A DNA stretch of 64,000 nt from CAVQGZ01 sp942491665. Its GTDB lineage: Bacteria; Actinomycetota; Actinomycetes; Jiangellales; Jiangellaceae. Location: NCBI GenBank assembly GCA_942491665.1, contig CALOBR010000005.1, positions 310,001-374,000 of the forward strand, written 5' to 3'. Shown here piece by piece: positions 1-7,643 of the stretch (position 1 is the first letter of the stretch; every line of letters starts with the position of its first letter). The notes under the pieces were generated by a model, which had not been told where the DNA came from, made no database searches, and saw only the letters and a program-made list of their open reading frames with translations. Both the position numbers and the translations under genes were made by a program.

Positions 1-1008
1 CGACTGCTGCTGCGCCACTACGACCACGCCTACGTTGTGCCCGGCGAGCGCTTCCCACGCCGTCGCGCCACTGTCGACTCCGCCGACCGGGACGTGCGGA
101 CGTCGCCGCACGAGCCGGTGCCCGGGTCGGACTTCGCCGTCGTGGGCGATGTCTTCTCGAATGAGAAGAACGCCGAGCGCAAGAAGCCGTTCGACATCCG
201 TTCGGTGATGCGTGCCGTCTCCGACACCGACAACGAGCCGCTTGAGCGCTGGAAAGACTGGCGCGAGGCCGAGATCTCGATCGTGTGGGACACGACCGTC
301 GGCGGTATCCCCGTCGCGATGCTGGGCCTGGAGTCGCGCACGCTGGCCCGTCGCGGGTACGTACCCGGTGACGGACCGACGACGTTCACCTCCGGAACGC
401 TGTTCCCGCTGTCGTCACGCAAGACGGCGCGAGCCATCAACGCCGCGAGCGGCAACCGGCCCCTCGTGGTGCTGGCCAACCTGTCCGGGTTCGACGGGTC
501 GCCGGAATCGATGCGTCGCTGGCAGCTGGAGTACGGCGCCGAGATCGGCCGGGCCATCACGAACTTCGACGGTCCGATCGTGTTCGTCGTCGTCTCGCGC
601 TACCACGGCGGAGCGTTCGTCGTGTTCTCCAAGAAGCTCAACGACAACATGACGGTCGCCGCTGTCGAGGGCTCGTTCGCCTCAGTGATCGGTGGGGCTC
701 CTGCCGCCGCGACGGTGTTCGCCCGCGACGTCAAGGTGCGCACCGAGAGCGACCCCCGCGTCGTCGCGATGCGCGAGCAGGTCGCCGCCGCGGCACCCGA
801 CGACGTCGCTGCGCTGCGGGCCGAGATGTCGGCGCTCACCGAGCAGGTGCGTTCGGAGAAGCTGGGCGAGGTGGCTGGCGAGTTCGACTCGATCCACACG
901 ATCCAGCGTGCGCAGCGGGTGGGGTCGGTCGACGCGATCATCCCCGCCGACAAGCTGCGGCCCTGGGTGATCGAGGCCCTCGAGCGCGGGATGGCGCAGT
1001 TCGACTGA
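1..1008 (+). CDS. Fused acyl-CoA carboxylase, C-terminal carboxyltransferase part (5' partial)
   Basis: The reading frame is open from base 1, so the gene begins upstream; the GTG at 37 is internal. The visible 335 residues are a carboxyltransferase domain of the biotin-dependent acyl-CoA carboxylase family, which moves a carboxyl group from biotin to an acyl-CoA. Typical stretches are PLVVLANLSGFDGSPESM, the glycine-rich SVIGGAPAAATVFARDV segment and a helical tail ending GMAQFD. In actinobacteria this domain often forms the C-terminus of a very long protein that also carries biotin carboxylase and biotin carrier domains; those would lie outside the window. A strong hairpin follows the stop. 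The family is well supported; the acyl-CoA substrate is unknown. Confidence 0.85.
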   Translation, partial: RLLLRHYDHAYVVPGERFPRRRATVDSADRDVRTSPHEPVPGSDFAVVGDVFSNEKNAERKKPFDIRSVMRAVSDTDNEPLERWKDWREAEISIVWDTTVGGIPVAMLGLESRTLARRGYVPGDGPTTFTSGTLFPLSSRKTARAINAASGNRPLVVLANLSGFDGSPESMRRWQLEYGAEIGRAITNFDGPIVFVVVSRYHGGAFVVFSKKLNDNMTVAAVEGSFASVIGGAPAAATVFARDVKVRTESDPRVVAMREQVAAAAPDDVAALRAEMSALTEQVRSEKLGEVAGEFDSIHTIQRAQRVGSVDAIIPADKLRPWVIEALERGMAQFD

Positions 1009-1026
1009 CTCCTCAGACCGGACGCG

Positions 1027-1065
1027 GTCGTTCGGCAGCGTCTACAGCGTGCGCTGCCGAACGAC
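1027..1065. terminator. Bidirectional hairpin between convergent genes
   Basis: A perfect 14-base inverted repeat, GTCGTTCGGCAGCG (1027-1040) and CGCTGCCGAACGAC (1052-1065), has an 11-base loop. It lies between the carboxylase gene ending at 1008 on the plus strand and the ABC permease ending at 1042 on the minus strand, so one arm is inside the last codons of the permease. Position and symmetry fit a terminator serving both genes. There is no T-run, which is usual for high-GC actinobacteria. Confidence 0.7.
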
Positions 1066-3507
1066 GGCTGCGATGTCGAGCCGGCTGATAGCCCGAAGAC
1101 CGGGCAGCTGGGAGAGCATCGCCACCGCCAGCACGGCGAGCGCGGTCCAGACCGCCGTCCACGGGTTCATGTCGAGGTCGAAGGAGAAGAGGTCGGAGGA
1201 GAAGCTCGCCATGAACCCTGCTGCCACCACATAGCCCACTGCCAGACCGACCGGGATTCCGATGAAGGTGAGGAGCAGAGTCTCGATCGTGATCATCCGA
1301 CTGATCTGCTCGGCCGACACCCCGCTGGCACGCATCGTTGCCAGCTCGGCGGCCCGTTCGGCGATCGCAGCCGTGATCATGTTGAAGATGAGCGCGAAGG
1401 CCAGGACGCCACCGAGAACCAGCATCACGCCGACGAACGCGTAGAACAGCGCGAAGTACTCCTCGAACATGTCACGCAGCGCAGTGGTGCTGATCACCGC
1501 GACCACGCTCGGCTCGTCGAGCAGCCGTGCCCGCATCCGCTCGCTGGACTCGTCGGGGCCGTACTGGACGAAGGCGGAGGTGACAGCCGGCGATGCGAGC
1601 GCGCCGGGGCTCGCACCAGCCGTCTCCACCTCGTTGCGCAGCCACCCGCGGTTCGCGTAGGCGAAGGTGCCGAGTGGCTCGTCGACGAAGTCACGCACAC
1701 GCGTCTGCACTGACGCCTCAAGGGCGGGGAACGTGACTGTCACCGGGGCGCCTACCGTCAACCCGAGGACGTCTCGTGCTGCCTGACCGACGAGCAGCCC
1801 GGAGCTCGGCAGGTCGATCGGCTGACCGTCAACGCCGATGAAGCCGTGCATGGCCGTGCCGGGTTCCAGACCCTGCAGCTGCGTGGCGTACAAGTCACCC
1901 TCAGTGACCAGGGATGCGTCGAGCACGACAGCCGGCTCGGCAGCGACGACTCCGTCGACCGCGGCCAACGCGTCAATCTCGGCGTCGTTCATCGGCACCT
2001 GCAGGTACACCTGCGCGCTGCTCGTGCTGACCACGTCGAACTGCCTGGCCATGAGACGGTCGACGGTGTCGACCATCGCCCACGAGGTGAGCACCAGCAC
2101 GATCGCGAGAACCACACCGACGACCGTGGACGCGCTGCGAGCGCGGTGCCGACCGATCCCGCGCAAGGCGATCCGGTAGCGCACGGGAAGCCGCCGCAGC
2201 GGCGGCAGCAGACGCTCGCCAAGGCTGTCCCGCGCGTCCGGCTGGTCGCCGACCTCGCCTCGCATGGCCATAGCAGGAGGTACGCGAACCGCCGCGCGAG
2301 CCGGTGCCCAGGATGCCGCGATGCCCATTGCCAGGCCGAACGCCAGACCGATGAGCGGAGTCGTCCAGTACCAACGCACCACGGTGTCCGGGATGGACAG
2401 CAGCTGCGTGTACGTCGATGTGATCCAGGCACCGAGGGGGACTCCGAGCGCCACCCCGGCGGCGGCGCCGACAAGGCCGAGCACCAGTCCGTAGCCGCTG
2501 TAGTGACGCATCACCTCGCGTCGGCTCAGGCCGCTCGCCAGCAGCGCACCGATCTGGCCCCGCTGCGCGGCCACCATGCGGTTGAGGATGATGAACGTGG
2601 CAAGCCCGGCTCCGCTGAGGAACAGGGCCGGGAACATGAACGACAGCTCGCCGAACGCCGCGAGGTCCTCGTCCAATGCCGCGTTGGACGGCTGCTCCGC
2701 CTTCGTCATGGTGTCGGTCGCTCCGGCATCCCGCGCCGCGGACGACAGCTCCGCATCCAGCACCGCTCTGCGCGCGCTGGCGTCATAGCTGACGAGGGTC
2801 TGGTGCACCTGCGTTCCGCCGGGCGCCTCGGCTACGAGGTCGTTGGCGGCGAAGACGACGCCGAACTCGTCAGGAGTGGTGAACACCTCCTGTCGGTCGG
2901 CCGCGGGCCAGAGGTACTCGGGGCTCGCCACGACGCCGGCGACAGTCAAGGTCCGCGGACCATCAGACATCAGTACCTCGAGCGTGTCACTTGGTGCAAG
3001 GCCGAAATGGTCAGCCATGTGCTTCTCGACCAGCACCGCCTCCGGATCACGCCCGTCGAGCGAGCCACCCGAGAGGGTCTCGACCCGACCGACCACGGGC
3101 TGACCGTCCGACGGCAAGCCGACTATGCGGCCCAGCAAGGTCTGCTCACCGGCGGCCGTCGGCACCACCAGCGGTAGGTCGGCCTGCAGCCGCGTCGTCA
3201 CAGCGCCGACACCCGCGGTGCGTCGCGCTGTATCCGCGAACTGCGCTTGATCGCCGCCGCTCACCGTCATGTCGGCAAGGACGAGGTCGGTGTAGGTCTG
3301 CGCGTAGGAGGCCGTCAAGTTGCGGAATGCGTCATAGGAGGCGGCGAACAGCATCACACCGAGCAGGACGGTGACGACAACAGCCACTGCCTGGGCACGC
3401 GACGCCCGCAGGTCACGACGCAGCTTGCGGCGCAGCACGGGGGCGGGGCTCCGTCGCGCGGCGGAGTGCGCCGGGCTGTGGCGCCGGGCGACGGTGGGTG
3501 CGCTCAC
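1042..3507 (-). CDS. FtsX/MacB-type ABC transporter permease
   Basis: This 821-residue membrane protein is the permease half of an ABC exporter of the FtsX/MacB/LolC superfamily. One membrane segment follows a basic N-terminus (around AVAVVVTVLLGVMLFAASY), then a large extracytoplasmic domain, a block of three segments, and a second copy of the same layout ending in three more segments, so two FtsX modules are fused. The start is the GTG overlapping the stop of the upstream ATPase gene (GTGA at 3504-3507), which couples the two. Such proteins use ATP for mechanotransmission or for extruding lipids, peptides or antibiotics; the substrate cannot be told. Confidence 0.85.
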   Translation of the reverse strand: MSAPTVARRHSPAHSAARRSPAPVLRRKLRRDLRASRAQAVAVVVTVLLGVMLFAASYDAFRNLTASYAQTYTDLVLADMTVSGGDQAQFADTARRTAGVGAVTTRLQADLPLVVPTAAGEQTLLGRIVGLPSDGQPVVGRVETLSGGSLDGRDPEAVLVEKHMADHFGLAPSDTLEVLMSDGPRTLTVAGVVASPEYLWPAADRQEVFTTPDEFGVVFAANDLVAEAPGGTQVHQTLVSYDASARRAVLDAELSSAARDAGATDTMTKAEQPSNAALDEDLAAFGELSFMFPALFLSGAGLATFIILNRMVAAQRGQIGALLASGLSRREVMRHYSGYGLVLGLVGAAAGVALGVPLGAWITSTYTQLLSIPDTVVRWYWTTPLIGLAFGLAMGIAASWAPARAAVRVPPAMAMRGEVGDQPDARDSLGERLLPPLRRLPVRYRIALRGIGRHRARSASTVVGVVLAIVLVLTSWAMVDTVDRLMARQFDVVSTSSAQVYLQVPMNDAEIDALAAVDGVVAAEPAVVLDASLVTEGDLYATQLQGLEPGTAMHGFIGVDGQPIDLPSSGLLVGQAARDVLGLTVGAPVTVTFPALEASVQTRVRDFVDEPLGTFAYANRGWLRNEVETAGASPGALASPAVTSAFVQYGPDESSERMRARLLDEPSVVAVISTTALRDMFEEYFALFYAFVGVMLVLGGVLAFALIFNMITAAIAERAAELATMRASGVSAEQISRMITIETLLLTFIGIPVGLAVGYVVAAGFMASFSSDLFSFDLDMNPWTAVWTALAVLAVAMLSQLPGLRAISRLDIAAVVRQRTL

Positions 3508-4211
3508 CACACGAGCTCCCCCGCGGTCAGCGGGTGCGGCTGCTCGGCGTCGTCGACGAGGCTGCCGTCGGAGAGACGGAGCACTCGCGTGGCCATCCTC
3601 GCGATAGCTGAGTTGTGAGTGACGCACATGACCGTACGGCCGTCACGGGCAAGGTCGGACAGAACGGCTAGAACTTGGCGGCCGTGGTCGAGGTCGAGGG
3701 CACCCGTCGGCTCGTCGCACAGCAGCACGGCGGGTTCCTTGACGATCGCACGTGCGATGGCCACGCGTTGCTGCTGCCCGCCGGAGAGCTGACCGGGGAA
3801 GGCCGGGGCGCGGTCGGCGATGCCGACCCGATCGAGAGCTGCCAGTGCCCGTTGTTCACCGCGGGGACCGGTGATCTCAGCGATGAGCTGCACGTTCTCC
3901 AGCGCTGTGAGGCTGGGCACCAGGTTGTAGAGCTGGAACACGAACCCGACCTCACGCCGTCGGTACTCGGTGCGACCATGCTCATCGAGGCCTACCAGAT
4001 CGTGTCCAGCGACCCGGAGCCGTCCCGACGTCGGTTCCTCGATGGCCCCGATCAGGTTGAGCGTCGTCGTCTTGCCGGAGCCGCTCGCGCCGAGCAGAAC
4101 GACGAACTCGCCGGGGCGGATCGAAAACGAGATGCCGTCAACAGCGTGCACCAGAGTGTCGCCCGAGCCGTAGGTCTTGCGCAGATCCCCCACCTGGATG
4201 GCGGCGTGCAT
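3504..4211 (-). CDS. ABC transporter ATP-binding protein (LolD/MacB type)
   Basis: This 235-residue ATPase energises the FtsX-type permease encoded next to it. It has a complete nucleotide-binding domain: Walker A GASGSGKTT, signature LSGGQQQR, Walker B AVLLCDEPTGALD and switch histidine in CVTHN. The order and the FQLYNLVPSLTALENV Q-loop region are typical of the LolD/MacB branch. The ATG at 4211 gives a family-like N-terminus; a TTG two codons upstream (4217) sits better behind an AGGG and is an alternative. The stop overlaps the permease start by 4 bases. Confidence 0.88.
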   Translation of the reverse strand: MHAAIQVGDLRKTYGSGDTLVHAVDGISFSIRPGEFVVLLGASGSGKTTTLNLIGAIEEPTSGRLRVAGHDLVGLDEHGRTEYRRREVGFVFQLYNLVPSLTALENVQLIAEITGPRGEQRALAALDRVGIADRAPAFPGQLSGGQQQRVAIARAIVKEPAVLLCDEPTGALDLDHGRQVLAVLSDLARDGRTVMCVTHNSAIARMATRVLRLSDGSLVDDAEQPHPLTAGELVW

Positions 4212-4262
4212 GTCCAAGGTCTAGCCCTGCGTCGCTCGACGCGCCAGAGGACCATGGCACCG

Positions 4263-5021
4263 TCAGTCCACGAGGGGGTTGGCCATCCAGGAGTGGACAG
4301 GGGTCGCCGAACGAAGGGCCGAGGGCTGCTCGAGGCCGACCGGCGCCGCGGCGGGCTCGGCGTAGCAGACAGACAGCAGCCAGACGCCGTCGCGCAGCCA
4401 CCACCCCGGCATGACCGCCCGGCCGTCGGCGTGCGTGCTGACGACCCGCAACGACGACCACACGCCCTGGCTGCGCAAGCCCGAGTCGTCGAGCACTACC
4501 TCGACGGTGCGCGTGTCGCGCCGCAGACCTGTGCGTAGCACCTTCAGGGCGCTCTCCTTCGCCGACCAGAACAGGTTGGCGAGTACCTGACGCTGCTCCT
4601 CGTCGGGGGCTGAGCGGACGACGTCGGCCTCCCCCGGGGTCAGAAAGTCCGAGACGAAGCCCGTCGAGCGCGGCTCGACGATCTCTACGTCGCACCCGAC
4701 GGCCCCGATGTCGGAGCCGACCAGGCACACCCCCCAGCCGGCGCGGTCGGTCAGCGACACGTCCAGGCCCAGCGGCTCGCCGTCGATCTCGACGTACGGC
4801 GCGCCGGTGATCCGGTTGGGCACCGACACCCGGGCCAGAGTCGCGACGTCCGGCGTCCACCCGAGCGTGGCCAGTACCGCGTGCTTGGCGGTGAGCCGGC
4901 GCACGAGGTACTCGGTGCGCCGCTTGGTGTAGCGCATGGACGAGGCGCGCCGCGCCTCGAACGGGGTGAGCCAGTCGGTGCCCTCGGGCAGGTGCGGCTC
5001 ACCGCGGGACAACCACTGCAT
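4263..5021 (-). CDS. 4'-phosphopantetheinyl transferase (Sfp type)
   Basis: The 252-residue protein carries the two hallmarks of Sfp-type phosphopantetheinyl transferases: the metal-binding GCDVE segment in the middle and WSAKESALK downstream. These enzymes move phosphopantetheine from CoA to a serine of acyl, peptidyl or aryl carrier proteins, activating fatty-acid, polyketide or peptide synthases. The ATG at 5021 (MQWLSRGEP) is preferred because upstream sequence is antisense to the M13 peptidase gene and looks non-coding. It lies 13 bases downstream of the peptidase gene. No carrier protein or synthase is in the window, so the client is unknown. Confidence 0.85.
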   Translation of the reverse strand: MQWLSRGEPHLPEGTDWLTPFEARRASSMRYTKRRTEYLVRRLTAKHAVLATLGWTPDVATLARVSVPNRITGAPYVEIDGEPLGLDVSLTDRAGWGVCLVGSDIGAVGCDVEIVEPRSTGFVSDFLTPGEADVVRSAPDEEQRQVLANLFWSAKESALKVLRTGLRRDTRTVEVVLDDSGLRSQGVWSSLRVVSTHADGRAVMPGWWLRDGVWLLSVCYAEPAAAPVGLEQPSALRSATPVHSWMANPLVD

Positions 5022-5034
5022 CGTGAGGCTCGCG

Positions 5035-6987
5035 CTACCAGATGCCGACTCGGGAGTCGGGCTCCATCCACAGGGCATCACCACGGGCGGTCCCGAATGC
5101 GTCGTGGAACTCCACGACGTTGCGCACAGTGCCGTTGCAGCGGAACTCCGGCGGGCTGTGGGGATCGGTGGCCAGCAGCCGGATGGCTTCTTCGCTGCGG
5201 GACTTCTCCCGCCACACCTGCGCCCAGCCGAACATGAGGCGCTGCATGCCACTCAGCCCGTCCAGCACCGGCGCCGTCGTCCCGTCCAGCGCGATGCGGT
5301 AGGCCTGCGCGGCGATCGCGAGACCACCGAGGTCGCCGATGTTCTCCCCCACCGTGAGGGCGCCGTTGACGGTGTGTCCGGGCGTGTTCGCCGGCTCGTA
5401 GACGTCGTACTGCTTGACCAGCGCCGCGGCGCGGGCGTCGAACGCCGTGCGGTCGTGGTCGGTCCACCAGTTGTTCAGGTTGCCGACCCCGTCGTACTTC
5501 GAGCCCTGGTCGTCGAACCCGTGGCCGATCTCGTGACCGATCACCGCGCCGATGCCGCCGTAGTTGGCCGCGTCGTCGGCGTCGGCGTCGAAGAACGGCG
5601 GCTGAAGGATCGCGGCGGGAAAGACGATCTCGTTGAGTCCGGGGTTGTAGTAGGCGTTGACGGTCTGCGGGGTCATGAACCACTCGCCGCGGTCGACCGG
5701 GCTGCCAATCTTGGCCAGCTCGCGGTCGGTCTCGAACGCAGCCGCCCGAGCCACGTTGCCCAGCAGGTCACCGGGCACGACCGTCAGCGCCGAGTAGTCA
5801 CGCCAGGTGTCTGGGTAGCCGATCTTCGGGGTGAACGCAGCTAGCTTCTCCAGAGCCCGCGCACGCGTCTCGGGTGTCATCCAGGCCAGATCGGTGATCC
5901 TCTGCTGGTAGGCGGCCACGATATTGGCCACCAGGTGTTGCATGCGGGCCTTGGCGTGCGGAGGAAAGTGCTCGGTCACGTACAGGCGTCCCAGCGCCTC
6001 CCCGAGCACGGACTCGACGAGCGAGACGCCCCGCTTCCACCGTTCTCTGATCTGTGGCACGCCGCTCAGCGTCTGGCCGTAGAAGCTGAAGTTCTCCTCG
6101 ACGAACGCCTCGCTCAGGTAGGGAGCCGCGGCGTGCACCACCTTCCAGCGCAGCCAGGCCCGCCAGGCAGCCAGGTCCACGTCACCCAGCTCGCCGGACA
6201 GCGCGGCGAAGAAGCTCGGCTGGCGCACCACAACCTCGGCCAGCGTCGACTCGCTCGCCCCCAGCGCTGCCAGCCAGGCCCGCCACGGCATCGCGGGTGC
6301 CAGCTCGGTGAGGTCGGCGTGCGTCATCAGGTTGTACGTGGCTGTGGCGTCTCGGGTGGCCACCCGGTCCCAGTGGGCGGTGGCCAACCGGGTCTCCACC
6401 TCCATCACCTGGTGCGCGTCACTGTCGCCGCCGACGCCGGCAAGGTCGAGCAACCGCTGCACGTGCGCGACGTAGTCGACGCGGATCTGCGCGAAACGTT
6501 CGTCGGAGTAGTAGGACTCGTCCGGCAGGCCCAGCCCGCCCTGGTTGAGGTAGACCAGGTAGCGGCTGGAGTCGCCGCGGTCGGTGTCGACGTAGCTGCC
6601 GAACAGTCCCGACGTCCCCCGTCGCTCGAACTCACCGATCACGGTCACGAGCGACTCGACCCCGTCCACCTCGTCGACCCGAGCCAGCAGTGGTGCCAGC
6701 GGCTCGGTTCCGAGCGCCGAGACCCGGGCGGTGTCCATGAAGTCGCGGTACAGGCCGGCGATCTTCTGCTCGTCCGAGCCGTCCTCCCACGACCCGGCCG
6801 CCAGCCGGTCCACGATCCCTCGCAGGTGCATCTCCGCCTCGTCGCGCAGCCGCATGAACTCGCCGTACCGGGCCTTGTCAGCCGGGATCTCGGCGGTGCT
6901 CAGCCACCCTCCGTTGACGTGGCGGAACAGGTCGTCCTGGGGGCGCACGGACTCGTCGACATGGCGCAGGTCGATACCAGACTTCAC
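5035..6987 (-). CDS. M13 family zinc metallopeptidase (PepO/neprilysin-like)
   Basis: A 650-residue M13 peptidase of near standard length. The zinc motif is HEIGH at residues 485-489, with the third ligand and catalytic partner in GENIGDLGG (Glu548). The NAYYNP segment lines the substrate cleft in this family, and the C-terminus ends with CNGTVRNVVEFHDAF and a terminal W, also typical. No signal peptide or anchor is present, so it is probably cytoplasmic, as are many bacterial M13 enzymes that degrade oligopeptides. The start is a GTG behind a GAGGG, 12 bases downstream of the universal stress protein gene. Confidence 0.92.
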   Translation of the reverse strand: MKSGIDLRHVDESVRPQDDLFRHVNGGWLSTAEIPADKARYGEFMRLRDEAEMHLRGIVDRLAAGSWEDGSDEQKIAGLYRDFMDTARVSALGTEPLAPLLARVDEVDGVESLVTVIGEFERRGTSGLFGSYVDTDRGDSSRYLVYLNQGGLGLPDESYYSDERFAQIRVDYVAHVQRLLDLAGVGGDSDAHQVMEVETRLATAHWDRVATRDATATYNLMTHADLTELAPAMPWRAWLAALGASESTLAEVVVRQPSFFAALSGELGDVDLAAWRAWLRWKVVHAAAPYLSEAFVEENFSFYGQTLSGVPQIRERWKRGVSLVESVLGEALGRLYVTEHFPPHAKARMQHLVANIVAAYQQRITDLAWMTPETRARALEKLAAFTPKIGYPDTWRDYSALTVVPGDLLGNVARAAAFETDRELAKIGSPVDRGEWFMTPQTVNAYYNPGLNEIVFPAAILQPPFFDADADDAANYGGIGAVIGHEIGHGFDDQGSKYDGVGNLNNWWTDHDRTAFDARAAALVKQYDVYEPANTPGHTVNGALTVGENIGDLGGLAIAAQAYRIALDGTTAPVLDGLSGMQRLMFGWAQVWREKSRSEEAIRLLATDPHSPPEFRCNGTVRNVVEFHDAFGTARGDALWMEPDSRVGIW

Positions 6988-6999
6988 GCCCTCACTCTG

Positions 7000-7425
7000 T
7001 CACGGTGCGGTGCGTCGAAGCACGACGACAGGGCACGGAGCGTGATGCACGCAGTAGGACGCCACGGATCCCAGGTGCATGCCCGGCAGCTCACCGCGGC
7101 CGTGGCTGCCGATCACCAGCAGGTCGGCCCCGGCTGCCTGGGTGCCGAGCACGTGGGCCGGGCGACCCTCCAGAGCGTCGGCGCGCATGGTGACCGGTGG
7201 GGCGTCACCAACCACCTCCGCCAGCGTCTGGTCGAGCACCTGCACGGCGCGGTCGGCATAGTCCTGCTCCGTGGCCGTCGGCAGCAGCAGGACGGTCACC
7301 GGCACCTCCCACGCGCACACCGCGTGCACCAGTGCACCTGTGGCCTCGGCCTGCTGGACGGCCCATCGCAGGGCTTCCCTGCTGTCCGGCGATCCGTCGA
7401 CTCCGACAACGATGCGACGGCTCAT
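7000..7425 (-). CDS. Universal stress protein, single domain
   Basis: A 141-residue UspA-fold protein. It opens with RRIVVGVDGSPDSREAL and ends with the ATP-binding pattern GSHGRGELPGMHLGS, which fits G-x2-G-x9-G-S, so nucleotide binding is likely. The ATG follows a clear GGAGGTGT ribosome site. It is divergent from the pyruvate formate-lyase gene across 218 bases. USP genes beside fermentation genes are common in actinobacteria under hypoxia control, so shared regulation of the two is a reasonable inference. Confidence 0.88.
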   Translation of the reverse strand: MSRRIVVGVDGSPDSREALRWAVQQAEATGALVHAVCAWEVPVTVLLLPTATEQDYADRAVQVLDQTLAEVVGDAPPVTMRADALEGRPAHVLGTQAAGADLLVIGSHGRGELPGMHLGSVASYCVHHAPCPVVVLRRTAP

Positions 7426-7643
7426 GAGACACCTCCGTTTGTCTGTGTTCCTCTATCGAACAGCCGCACCGGCCCGCGGGCCAGGGCCATTGGACATGAG
7501 AACCATTCCCGACTTGCCCATGTTCGGGCCGTCCAGAAGGCCAAGAACGGACCAATGGCGATGTTTCACGGCCGCAGGTTGGGGCATGATTGTCACGACG
7601 GGTTCCCACCCTGGACGCCACTGCCTACCCTCGAAGGACAATC
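7426..7643. promoter_or_regulatory. Divergent promoter region with paired inverted 8-mers (usp / pflB)
   Basis: This 218-base gap separates two divergent genes. It contains GCCATTGG at 7486-7493 and its exact complement CCAATGGC at 7552-7559, 58 bases apart, and a small hairpin GCCC-ATGTTC-GGGC near 7516-7529. The pflB ribosome site is the GAAGGA before the GTG at 7644. The spaced 8-mers may be half-sites of an oxygen- or redox-responsive regulator. No convincing -10/-35 pair was found. Confidence 0.4.

Noticed and set aside
1846..3177. 443-residue plus-strand frame
   Set aside because: Antisense to the FtsX permease gene; Arg/His/Gln-rich composition typical of a high-GC shadow.
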